This document shows, one piece after another, positions 50,405 through 61,737 of a stretch of DNA of 64,000 bases. Source of the DNA: Halictus rubicundus (Eukaryota > Arthropoda > Insecta > Hymenoptera > Halictidae); NCBI RefSeq assembly GCF_050948215.1, contig NC_135158.1:4635822-4699821 (forward strand), written 5' to 3'. The stretch's first letter is position 1. Each line of letters opens with the position of its first letter. The notes beneath the pieces were generated by a model. It saw only the letters and a program-made list of their open reading frames with translations, searched no databases and was not told where the DNA came from. The translations under genes were made by a program, and so were the position numbers.

Positions 50405-52169
50405 TAGGGTGGACCTTATTGTTAGTTGCTCTTGTGCAAAATTTTTTTTTTAATTCATTTGATGCGACCCTTGCAATCTGTTCTACTCGGTAAAAAACTA
50501 ATTCCCTCCAAATTTCAAGTCGATCGGACAAAGGGAAGACGTGTCGCAACGAGTTTGTTTATGCAAAAAATTTTAATTTTGCGAAAAATGAAAAAGTACA
50601 CATTTTTTCAATCCCACTGGTCATTAAACACTATTTTAATGTAATATTCTTATTATATCAAAGCAAAAATTAAATTGTTTAATGAATTTGTTTAAGCAAA
50701 ATTTTTAATATTTATTTTTTAAATATAAAATGTGATCTCACATTAATATAAGGAAAAGTGGAAAAAGACAGTTAAATACTTATAATTGAATATTTTGTTT
50801 ATAGGCCTAATTATAATAAGAGTATAAATAATTTTTAAAAATCTGTACTTAATGTTGTTTTATCAATTTTTGGGTATTTTTCCCTATAATCGGTTACAAT
50901 TTGTAATATGAATTGTTTTTCTTCTTCGTTTTTGCATAACGTTAAATTATAATCTTTCATTAATTTTACTGCTCTTTCTGCAACGTCATTCACAACTTCT
51001 AATTTTGTTATAATACCTATCGCTTCGATATAATTATTATTAGTTTCCCATAGTGCTGGATCAATTAAAAGAAAATCTGAATTTATATTGAACCGTTTGA
51101 AAAAATTATTTGATTCAGATGATACGAAATGTTGTATTTCCAAATTCGCAAGATTTTTAATTTCTATAGTCGTTGTCATGTATCTCTTATAATTATTATT
51201 ATTGTTTACATTTTGTAGTGCTTGCACCATCGATCTTTTTGTTTCTACTGAAACTTTTTTATCAAAAAACGATAGCGCCGCATTCTCCGGTGACAAGTAC
51301 CATAAATGGTTCACAATTTTTTTTAATGCCACATCGCTTATTTCTTCGTTAACATTTTTGTAATGAATTATATTTTTGATGAATTCTAGATCTACACGTG
51401 GCGCCATAGCAGCTATTGGGGTCAAAATCCACGGCTCAATATAAATGTTAATTAGAAATACACATGTATCTCTAATGCTACTATACTCTTCCTGGTTGAG
51501 AGGAAATTCGTTTCGAAAAATAAATATTTTTAAAGTGTATATTACTTTTAAGTCATCCACCTCGCATGGTGAAATGCGCCAGGCATTTTGAATGAAATGC
51601 CACCCAAAGGAATCCCCCCAAGAAAAATTATTGCTAATTCTAAAAGTTCTTTGTAGTCATCTCTTGGGTGACTCATTTTTGTGTAATTTTTAAAAATTTC
51701 GATTTTTTTTTGTATATCATTAATATGTTTCAGAACGTAATCGTCGTGCGTTCCCGGGATGTAATTATTTTTATTAATTTCAGGCCAACTATTTTGAAAT
51801 TTTTTAAAAAGTTGAATATTCGGGCCTGTTGGCGACCGTTTGGCGCGCTCATAGCTCTACTCCGTAATGTAATAAACCAAAATATTGACAATATTGTTGA
51901 AACTTTCAAGTAAAATTTCTTATTATACAACCAAAAGATGATATTTTTATGTTATAACAGTAACTCTTATCATTAAAACATAAAATTTGAGTTGCATGTA
52001 AAATTAAAGGGAAATTACTGAAATTTTCAAACTTCAAACCGATTGCGACACCCTTTCCTGTTGTCCAATTGAGTTCTTCTTCTGCAGAACTTATTTTTTT
52101 TTGGATCTGGAACAGACCTAGGGGGTCGCATTAAAAAAATCAGATGGTCGAAAAATAAGGTCCACCCTA
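50405..52169. mobile_element. DNA transposon with perfect 8-bp target-site duplication
   Basis: The element is bounded by a 16-bp perfect terminal inverted repeat, TAGGGTGGACCTTATT at 50,405-50,420 and its complement at 52,154-52,169. It is flanked by identical 8-bp copies of CTGTACAC at 50,397-50,404 and 52,170-52,177. Subterminal inverted repeats ATGCGACCC (50,462-50,470 and 52,123-52,131) and a weaker GGACAA/GTGTCGCAA block extend the inverted symmetry to about 150 nt. The 1,765-bp interior is AT-rich compared with the flanks and carries a broken protein remnant on the minus strand. An 8-bp duplication fits hAT most simply; P and Zisupton-type elements also make 8-bp duplications. The intact duplication suggests a fairly recent insertion. 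Confidence 0.88.
50835..51676 (-). pseudogene. C-terminal remnant of a transposon protein, frameshifted
   Basis: A 241-codon open frame on the minus strand (51,560-50,835) holds an AT-rich, charged, globular-looking sequence. It ends with a VVNDVAERAVKLMKDYN stretch and DYREKYPK near the C terminus. The reading continues upstream in another frame, from an ATG at 51,676, with LAIIFLGGIPLGGISFK and HHARWM. The two frames overlap at 51,548-51,562, so a single frameshift there breaks the gene. I recall similar NDxAERxVxL and LxFLGGxPxxGI stretches from multi-copy arthropod transposon proteins, but I cannot name the family with certainty. The N-terminal part, including any catalytic core, is missing, so the element is an internally deleted, non-autonomous copy. 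Confidence 0.6.
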
Positions 52170-52177
52170 CTGTACAC

Positions 52178-55100
52178 GTGTCGTGCCCGTCACGTTCGCA
52201 AATGTCAACGAGGCTGAAGGGAAAAACCAACCGGAGGGAAAGAAAAAACCGTTGCTCAAGACGATTTTGCAAGTGCGCTTGGATACAGTTCATTCGCCGG
52301 CGCGAGGAAGCGTCAAATGTCACATATCGCGGCGCGATTAAATGTCGCCGGAGCGGAGAGACGCCGCTCGAGCGGATCCGCTTGTTCGCGCGGATCGGAG
52401 CTGGCAGGTACGCCTCTCGTCGTCGCTTTCATTGAAATCAAATTGGAGGAGGGCCTACGTGTCTTAGAGGCCACCTACCGTCGCCGAAGAAAAGACGAGC
52501 CGACGGAACGCAGCGCGGTGTGCGCCGTGCGTTGCGCAATGCACCGCAAGCCGCCGTAGATCGTTCCCCCCTTGCAACCCGCTCGCGCCGATGCAACGAA
52601 GATCGATTTCTCGTTATGCAATCGCAGCTGGGGGGGGGGGGTGGAGGGGGCAGTGGAGAAAGAAAGCGCGGGTGATTCAGGAACTTTCTTACTCGATCAC
52701 GGCGAGACGCGTGTCCTCGTTCGAACACTTCCGCGAATGAGCTGTGACGTTCGCGATCCTGGAATTCGCGCGGAAACTCCAGCTTCCGCGCCACTTTTTT
52801 TTTTGGCAAACGGTTAATCATAGAATGTTCTACGTTTGAGTGATGATATGGAGACTTTGAGATTGAGACTAAAATAATAGTCAAAGAATTTCTTCAATTT
52901 CTTTGATTTATTCCCGACATCCTCAACGAATTCGTTTCCTAATAGATTCTCAATCGCAACGAACAGGTTTTAAGCAATGCAGATTATGCAGAAAAGCTGA
53001 AAATTAGAATTTATTTACAACGCGTACGAGGACCAAGGTGCAAACAAGGTGACAATAAATTAATTGAGAGGAGAAATTCGTTTCCGCTTCCTAGACGAAT
53101 GAAATGAATGTTATTGGTCCGATCGTCCCTCGTTCCCCAGCGTCAGTTCGAAACTCGGCCACGTTGCGTGAAATTATCGTACGAGCGGCATCCCGAAGCG
53201 TGAAGCGTTTGCACGTTTACACGCTCGAGCGTGTGCGTCCGCTCGCATCGGCTGCGATACCCGGTAGGTAAGTCGCGAGACTCCCGGCGAGTACGCGGCC
53301 TTGTTTTCCGCGACGATTATTATAAATATGGGAAATCCGTGGCGGGATAGGTATCCCTCCTATTTAGCAACGCTTTGTAGCCTGGTTGCGCAATCTGGAT
53401 CGTAAACCTGTTAAATGTGAAACGAGGAAGACCGAGAGAGGCTCGCTTCGGTGGACCGTGAGAATGCGCCAGCCCGAAAAAAAAGCCTTGGCGCGGCGCG
53501 GCGCGGCGCGTCGGCCGCTTCCTACAATGATGACGATGATTCGGGGGCACAAACGGGGCCGCGGCGAACCCGAGACGGTTTCTGGAAAAAGGGTTGAGCC
53601 CCCGGTCCTCCCTTCCGACGGGTGGAACCGGTCTTTTCTCAAGGAATTCGTTAAAACGCGGCCAGAAAGCTCCGAAACGATATCCTGCCCTGTTATTAAA
53701 TCTTAAAATATGAAATCCATCGGATCAAACGCGGCGGGGAATCAAAGAGCATGCTCCGATCGGCCTCGCGCAGCCTCGCCGTGTTTAACAACAGCGCGAA
53801 TTTCTGCCCGGCAGAGAAATATTCCCGGAGGACATTGAAATTCCGCGCGGCGATCGTGCTTATCCACTCGTCGAAGTCTCCGGAGCCCGTTTTCGCCTAC
53901 TAATGACGTACCACTTATTAACGCGCCTTTCTTTCGCGACCGACCGATGAAAAACCATCCTCGTACCGCGAACAAGCCTCCGACAGGTTCAGAACTATGA
54001 AAGGAAGCAACTTCGTACTTAATTATTTATAATGCGCGAACCACCGCCTCGAGTCGCCGAGCGTCCGAACTATTTTTCACGGCCTAATGACTTATTATCT
54101 CGCGTTTCTTCTGCGAATTCCGCCTTTGTGCTCTCAATAACTATTCTAGTACCTCTGAGACCGCATTAAAAGATCTCACCACCTCCTAAAAACTGCACAG
54201 GAATTTTTATTTAATCATTTCCGGCCGAAGGAACGGTGTACACCAGATTTCCGGATGTTTAAATTGTTGATTACGATGTTTAGGTGTTACGGCAAGAGAT
54301 TTACATAAGTTTGTGATTTATGGGTAGAGGAGGGGCATAGTGGGACACATTTCGTCCCAGACATTCCCCGGGCTCGTTGCGAGAATGACTTAATTTGCCG
54401 CGGAACGATTAAACAGCTCGGAACGGCAGGGCTTTTCACTCTCGGCCCGTTTACGACGAGTTTATTCCAGTGGGGACGCCGATCCTGCGGTCAAGTGGTG
54501 AAAAGGGATAGGGCTTAAGGCGGATTATGTCGATTTTCTTCTACAACGCGCGGGATTACGTTGCTCGCGCGACTATAGTCCCCTCGAAATCCTTTCGGAC
54601 CCGGTACTCGACACTCGAGAGGAACGTTACCCGGGCCGCGCCGGAGCCATAAACTTTTACTGCGTTTTCTGGTCAGTGCGGTTTTTTCGTATCCGCTCCG
54701 AGGGAAAGGAGAGAAAGGGTTGTTGTTACCCCCCGGGTGAAAGAGAGGTTCGTGCTGTTCGTCGTTAAAGACACACGACGGAAGGGTTGTCCCAGAGAAG
54801 GGTTATGTAAAGCCGGCAAATGGCAGATTACAGTCATCCCTTTGTTACAACGGTGGCCCGTGAAGCCCGAACCCTTTTGGCGTCTGTTTCCTAGAGGGTC
54901 CTTCAATTTTATGGGGCCTGACAAACAAGAGTGTTCGGGCTCTAGTGAAATTTTAATTCATTCGCTCCTTCGTTTTCGCAGTGGGCAGTGTCTCTCTCTT
55001 TTGTCACTGTGAAAGTGTAGAAAGTAATTTGTCGTTGTCACTTTTGATGGAAAATTGACTACTCTTATTGTTCGTAATGTTCGCGTGGAATTAATAATGT

Positions 55101-56334
55101 ATGAATGTTGCTTGAAATAAGAACTGTACTTGCCTGATGAATATTCTGTATCTTTTTATTAGAAATGTTGTTTGATAAAGATTGTGTTCAAGGTGAGAAT
55201 GTGTGAATTTATTGAGGAAGAATTGAATGTAAATGTAGTTTGTATTTTTTAAGGATCAAACAGGTTATTCTTGCAGGAGGGAATAGACTGTATGATGGAT
55301 TGCACATGCAAATTGTGATATTTAAGATTGTTGTTGTTTCGAGTTGAATGCCTATTGATAAGACTTTGAATTTTCAAGATAAAGAGCTGGCGCCATCTTA
55401 GACAGGTGCCCCGAACTACGCGAAGGTTATTTCGAGGTCTCAGGTGAGTTACCTGCTAAGGAACAGGTGAGGTACTGAAGAGACCTGTAGTATTTCGAAT
55501 TCGCCGTCGGTGATGTCAACAATTTTACATAAAAAATTAATTTGTTACTTTTGTCACTTCAATCTCTTTTTCACACCTGTCGAAAGATTTGCAACAATCT
55601 TAGGAATCAATATACAAATCTTTAACATGAAAATCAAAGTTGTGATATTATGTATGCCCACTTTATTTATTTATTTATTCAAAAGAATATTAATTCGTGG
55701 TGAAATGTAATTATGCATTCATTGATTCAAATGTGTGTGTAATTATGAAAGAATAAAATATGGTATGCATGTGATCTATACTTGATGACGAGTCATGCAT
55801 CATTGTAGGAAGTGTGGCATACCATCTGGCGCTTGAATCCACCGCTTAATCTGGATCAGTGTGGATTAATTCAAGCCTGCGATCATTGGTTACCTTCCAT
55901 TGTCAATCAATTAATTTTGAGAAAATTGCAGTACTAATTCTACAGAAACTATCTACAGATACACTAGCATAAAAAATAATTGACTAAATTGTAGAAAACC
56001 TCCGGTCCCTATTTTTAATTTCTTTTCGATCGAAAACGGTCCCCAATATTTTTCTATGAAATAATTGCTTCCCGTTGTTGATTAACATTTCATTAATCTC
56101 TGAATCAATTCTCTATCTTCAAGGCGTCAAGTAAAACAATTAGAAAAATGCAACTAGTTGGATTAAGATTCAAGAAAATATTTTTATATTCCAAGTGAAT
56201 TCACTTTTTATTGCTGGAACATTTTGTGTAAAATTTCGTCCAAAAGAAATTCTACATAAAATCATATATACCAATCATAGTGGGTGAACGAAGGATCATA
56301 CAACAGGTTCATTACATAGATGCGTTTATTAACA
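52178..56334. other. Non-coding stretch between the transposon and Osiris gene A
   Basis: No gene was recognised. A G12 run at 52,630-52,641 starts a G-rich patch. ORFs at 52,438-52,884, 53,364-53,706 and 54,673-54,924 have no recognisable domain. From 55,000 to 56,300 the DNA is AT-rich and unremarkable. Confidence 0.45.
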
Positions 56335-56340
56335 AATGCG
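56335..56340 (-). terminator. Candidate polyadenylation signal of Osiris gene A
   Basis: On the minus strand this reads AATAAA. It is the first clear AATAAA I see downstream of the gene A stop codon, which would give a 3' UTR of about 760 nt. Variant signals closer to the stop cannot be excluded. Confidence 0.35.
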
Positions 56341-57077
56341 AGGGAGACAATAAATAATCGTGTCGCGCGAGCAAATAAATAATTCCGAGACTCGCCGAGG
56401 AGGCGATCTCGTCCTTTTCAAACAACAACAGCACACTCGAGGCTCAGAATCAGCTCTTCTTCGTGGTCAATCAAGCCAGGTGTCCTCCTCGATCATGACA
56501 AGATATTGATTACCCTTCGACACGTACACGGGGGTCGTAGAATGAAGCATAACGTCTTACAATTCCACCCTCTCGTCGACATCCCTAATCAAAGGATCTC
56601 GAGAAACGAATAAAAAAAAACCGATCATTGATTCAGTTTCTCGACGAGGGGATGAAACCAGCCTCCATCATATTGACGGGGGACCATACTCGCAGTCTTC
56701 GTTCGATCGACCATCGATGATCGACGATCGCGGTAAGGATCATTGGTTATTTGGCGTGCGTTTCTTTGGTCGTGTCCACGTGGGGCTCCGGCTCTGGATC
56801 GAACGTCGATCAACTGGTGGTTACAAAGAGCATACATTAACCCATTTGCATCAGTATCGTGCATGCACGTTTCTCCTGGTGACTATCACCAGACCGTACA
56901 TATACTCGCAACATTGTACACAACAGGTAGGTATGTACAAATTACTGAAACGTGAAGTTTCTTATTAAATTGTTCTTCTTAAACAGAATAAATCAGAAAT
57001 TGCGAGAAGGACATTTCATTCTTCCTTACGATGCAAATGGGTTAATCGGGGGAGGGTGAAGTAGTTCGAAGAGCTCT

Positions 57078-58550
57078 TTAATAGTTCGAGGAGCTGGCCG
57101 AGTTGCCCGACGATGAAGAGGACGACGAAGAAGAAGAGCTGTACGAGCCAGAGCTGCTACCAGGTGCATAGTAAGAGTATGCCAGGTTCTGGGCATCCAC
57201 ACCGTTCGTCGGCGTCCACACGCGGGAATATGGCCCGTTTCCGTCCCACGTGGCTGCCGGGTCGTAGCTCGACGTCGTCGAGGCCAAAGGTGGAGCTCCG
57301 TATTGTGCAGCCGATTCCATTGACATTCCTGAAACAAGTTTCACTATTTTCACTTTTTTTCACCGGTTAATGCAACCATCTTACTACCCCGCCGATTCAA
57401 ATCGCCCGCCAGAGCCTCGCGTAAACATGGCGCTTCACCGGGCGTTGAAGTCGCCAGGTACGAGTGAAAGTTTCTTGAAATTTCATACGGTTCGCTGAGT
57501 CTAAGTTAGCTGAATTGTTAATGTAAATATTCTTTATGATTTTTACCAGTATTGTGGACGTTGAAAGATCAAGTTTGTTTTTCAATAATGGGAATATACA
57601 TTTTTTGGTGAAATTCAATTGGGGTCTGAACTTTTAGCTGAATGTATGGAATTCTGTTCTTTACACGGACTTTAATTGAACTTGAAGGTAGAACTTATAT
57701 TTTGCGCTTGAACTATAGTCTCGATTGTAAAATAATGGCACGCATGGAACAATATATCCAGTAAAATCAATTTGAACGAAGAATGTTGAAACTTGAGGAA
57801 CAGTTTGAACAATTATGTCAGTGACATCTTTGAGATGACGTACTGGATTTTTCGTCTCCAACTACCCCCTACTGAAACTATTTCCAACTACAAACTACCC
57901 GTTAAAATCATAACTATCCCTGACCTGCCACTTAAAATGGAGTAACCTAACCTTCCACTACCACCATAAAAGTACTGAAACCAGTCTAATTACGTACCCA
58001 TCGGCATCATCATTCCACCCTTCTTGAAGAACTGCACGGCGATGAACCCGATCACCAGAAGAATAGCAAGCTTGGACAACACAAGCGCCTTCATAGCCTT
58101 GAGCCCAACGATGGCGACCAGAATAGGCATGAGCGCCTTCATCTTGAGCTTCAACAGCAACAGAATAGGCAGCAGCAGCTTCTTCTTGAGAATTCCTCTG
58201 GCCTGACTAGTGGCGACTTCGTTCCCCTTGAACTCGACATCGAGATCGGCGAGGCTTCTGCTGGGCCTGTACTTGAGACTAGCATCCACGAAGGGTAGAT
58301 CGACGCTATAGTCAAAACTCTTCAGATACTTGAAGGTCCTGGCGACGATGGCTTCATCAACGGTATCCAATGATCGAGCCTCCGTATTGGTACCGAGTTT
58401 CTCGTCCAAATATCCAAGCACTTCGTGTTTCAGGCAAGACGTCCAGGAGTCCGCGGCGATGCAGTCGTTCAGGGACTTGGAGAGGAAGTCCTGGCTGGCC
58501 ATGGAGCTTCCTGCGATCAGGATAACAGCTATCGGTAGAAACGTCCTCAT
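57078..58550 (-). CDS. Osiris family protein (DUF1676), gene A, 267 aa, two exons
   Basis: Exon 1 runs 58,550-57,998 and ends ATGG|GTACGT. The intron is 57,997-57,329 and ends TTTCAG; exon 2 runs 57,328-57,078 and ends TAA. The split codon joins cleanly as glycine 185, giving 267 residues. The protein starts with a signal peptide (about 1-18). It then has Cys30 and Cys39, a charged middle, a long hydrophobic, lysine-punctuated core at about 125-175, and a late AQNLAY motif (230-235) followed by a poly-Ser tail (248-258). A signal peptide, paired cysteines, DUF1676-type hydrophobic region and AQxLAY are the hallmarks of insect Osiris proteins, which act in the secretory and endosomal system of cuticle-forming cells. 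The orthologue number is not assigned. It lies in the same orientation as gene B, 3.2 kb downstream of it. Confidence 0.92.
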
Positions 58551-58699
58551 CTTTTCCGACTGGTTTGTTTAATCCTTGATGTACACCTGGGCGGCTCGCG
58601 TTAACGAACGGTGATTGAGAGTTTGAACGAAAAGAAACGAATGATGAAGCGATGATCGATCACCCGTGCGTGTGCGAGCGAGCGATCGGCGATCGAACT

Positions 58700-58737
58700 G
58701 CGACTGACGGAGGAGTGGCCCGCCCCTTTTATTTAAT
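58700..58737 (-). promoter_or_regulatory. Core promoter of Osiris gene A (TATA-like + initiator)
   Basis: On the minus strand TTAAATAAAA starts at 58,736 and TCAGTCG starts at 58,707. With the A of TCAGT as +1 (58,705), the TATA-like element sits at about -31, the expected distance. The resulting 5' UTR of about 155 nt contains no upstream ATG. Start site by pattern only, not by transcript evidence. Confidence 0.6.
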
Positions 58738-61660
58738 TTGCCCCCCGCGAATCTATGTTATTCGGTCGCGCATGCCGGGAATCGACGATCGAAGGAAAAT
58801 TATTCAAATTTCACTGGCACATAGAGCACCGACACGCTTCTCTCCACCTTCCCTCTCGCAGCCCCCCTCCAGCCAGGTGTCTGGCTACGTGCGTGCACGC
58901 GCCCGAAACCGTGTAGATGCGTGTATATACGTTGGTACGTACGCGGACCGATGCGTACGCCGCGTACAACGTACACGATGGCATGCGAGAGAAGCCACGG
59001 GAAACGGAACTCGCCCCGCAAAAGAACAGAGCAGAATAGACGGACGAAACGACTCTCCTCTCTTTCTCTCTGCTCTTACTTGGCGTTCGTTCTAACGACG
59101 ATAGGCCTCGTGGCTCTAGGCCGCCTATAGCCTTCTACGAACCACGGTTTGGAGAACGGATAACCGTTCTCGTTGTACGGACCCGGCCGAACGGTATCGC
59201 GTATTTGGGGTTCTTTCGACCACCTGGCAATTACGCAGAATTTTAATCTGCCTGCTCAATTGTTCAAATTCGAACTTTTGGTCCTTAGCTGTCAGCGATG
59301 AGACTTTTGGGCGAGTTCTCCAAGGATTTGGATTTGCGGCGATTTTTTAGTGAACAGTGGATTTTCGTAAGTTCTTGTTGGTTTTACGTATTGTTCGAGG
59401 GAATTCTGTTTGAACTAAACTCCAATTAGAATATTCTTAGTGAGACTTAGCGTGGTAAAATAGCTAGCAAAGCTTCATTCAACTCTTTGGCTTCCTTACA
59501 GTGTGAGAGAACTATAGCAAAGAATTCTTGTGCATTCGTGTAACCATCGACAATTTGGTTATCCATTTAATTTTCTGATCCTTATTTTGTTAAAGATCAC
59601 TTGAAATATAATACACACACCTCAAATTATGAATTCACTATTTGCTCTTGCAAATTTTTCCGAAAAAACAGCCTCGATATCTTCGTATCAATAATAAATA
59701 TAAAATGATGATAGAAACTGGTGAAACTTCCATATTTGTTGCAACAATTTATTAGAAGCAGATAAGGGTACAAAATATAAAATGAGTTCTGAAAATCCTT
59801 TTAAAGTGCCTTTTCAAATTTAATACTTCACCTCCATATATTCGAATACAAATTGAATCCCGAGAAGTACAATTTTAGAATTAATTTAAGGAAAACGATC
59901 GAATCTAGTCAGTTAAAGTTTTCCACATATATGTGCACATGTTTGAAGCGATAGTGCGAATTTTTACAAGACGTTTTATTGAAAGTTGTCAGAGTTATAA
60001 ATAAGTACGCGAGTCATGTCCCGACGCGACGTACCTGTCCAATCAGGCGCATTGATTTATTGTGTCCGTTCCAGTCATCTGAATGAGACAAGCCGTATGT
60101 CATTCGTCTTGAATGTGGCCACTGTTCAACCTACAATAAACACTGTAAAAAAGTAATCGACAAAATAATGGAGATTAAATGAAGGAACTGTAAATCACCA
60201 ACAGGTCGATCGCAAACTATAAAAGGTGTACACAAGTATTAAAAACGCGATGTTGATTCTTAAAAAATCTAAATAAATTATACAATATGTAAAAAATACT
60301 TAATTATACCGTACGTTAGGAAATGGTTACGAATCGCCAGCAGATTCTATGCATTTATGAAAAAGAAGTGAGTAGGTGAAACGCAAAACAGAGAAAACGT
60401 CAGAAGACCATTGTAATTTTATTCACAAATAATTAGAAAGTGGAGAAATAAATTTCTACTGAACTCCTACTCCTGGCGACCAACGTAGAAAATTTTTATT
60501 CCACATAAAGATGAGCTGAAGGTCCTCCATTTCGACAGTTCTCGTCACACCAGACAGTCCACTTGATGTCCGAAAGAACGTCGTGCTTGTAATTCATAAA
60601 GAGCACAAAAAAAAAGGAAAGTATATTCGAAGGAAGCGTAAACTGCTGTCCACAGCGACGACGAAACTGGATTCCCATTTTGCAAGAGCCAAAGAGTACC
60701 GAGAGACAAAGCAGTACTTCCGGTCGGCGCGAAGCGGTCGCGTCTGATCATTATCGGGCATAATCTCCTTGCAGAACCGGACTTCAGGACTCCTTCTAGA
60801 ACTAGAATCGTCGAGGATCTCGCGGTCTTTTCCCGTGGACTTTTTATAATTAATCGACCAAGGGCACAGATTATGTCTATTACGGAAAAAGGATCCGAGT
60901 ACCACGGTATTAACGTTTATCCCGCTAACGGATAAAATATCTTACGCGATTAACGATACGGTTATGTTTATAGAGTACGCGATTAGTGTTAACTGCCATC
61001 GATTCCTACCTTAGACGCTAATACACGCAGGGAAATTACCTTAATATACAAACATCTGTCATTAAATTAAATACCACCCTTTCCCGATTAATTGAAAAAT
61101 CTCTGAGCCGTAACATGTTTAATTATCTTCTAAATGAGGCTCATCGAGGAGTACATATTTAAAGAACGTACATGAATTTTGATTATTATGGAATTTAATA
61201 AGTACGATTAATTATTTTTCAATAGGTTGCACCAGAAGATATATTACAACTACAACTTTTTAATATGTTTTATCAAAGAGTGTACATCTGAAGTAAAAAT
61301 TATATGATCTTATAGGCTATGGAAGCATTGAAATATTTTCTAATAATTTTTCCTGAACGCTGTAAAATTTAAGACATAAAACAGTATGGACGTCCCACGG
61401 TAAATAACAGCTGAAGGATTTTAGAAATAGAACAAATGATGGTCGCAAAAGCACTATCATAAAAGATTGCCTGCGATCCAGAAGAACTGTAAAACCTCAA
61501 CATAATAACTGTATGAATTTTCTAAACAGTTGCAAGTTCCATGAGCTATTCTATCATCCCACTGCCTCCAATTTCTTCGGTCGAAGTGAAACCACCCTAA
61601 CGAGGAATTAAACAAATCATAGAGTAACGAGACCGGTCAGGTTTACATTGCAAAGAATAA
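58738..61660. other. Intergenic spacer between Osiris genes A and B
   Basis: No further Osiris-like exon or other gene was recognised in these 2.9 kb. The minus strand carries AATAAA-type signals near 59,972 and 60,055, so an unrecognised small exon of another transcript cannot be excluded. A perfect 8-bp inverted repeat with a possible Ovo/Shavenbaby core lies at 59,152-59,171. The stretch 59,600-61,640 is AT-rich. Confidence 0.45.
59152..59171. promoter_or_regulatory. Palindromic site with possible Ovo/Shavenbaby core
   Basis: GAGAACGG and CCGTTCTC form a perfect inverted repeat around ATAA. It contains TAACCGT, the complement of an ACNGTTA-type Ovo/Svb core. It lies about 450 bp upstream of the inferred start of Osiris gene A. 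Binding is inference only. Confidence 0.3.
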
Positions 61661-61666
61661 TTTATT
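61661..61666 (-). terminator. Polyadenylation signal of Osiris gene B
   Basis: AATAAA on the minus strand, 72 nt past the stop codon of gene B, giving a short 3' UTR. Surrounding sequence is AT-rich, as usual at cleavage sites. Confidence 0.6.
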
Positions 61667-61737
61667 AAATAAAGCGTACAGAGGAGAGTAGGAAGACAGG
61701 TATTTTACAAAAGTCGGGGCTAGTTGCTCGGATCGTT

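Noticed and set aside
56625..56813. Possible alternative last exon of Osiris gene A (acceptor AACCACCAG at about 56,814)
   Set aside because: The open frame ending VEKLNQ is not in the phase left by exon 1. The phase that does fit reaches a stop after about two dozen unrecognised residues. More simply this is 3' UTR.
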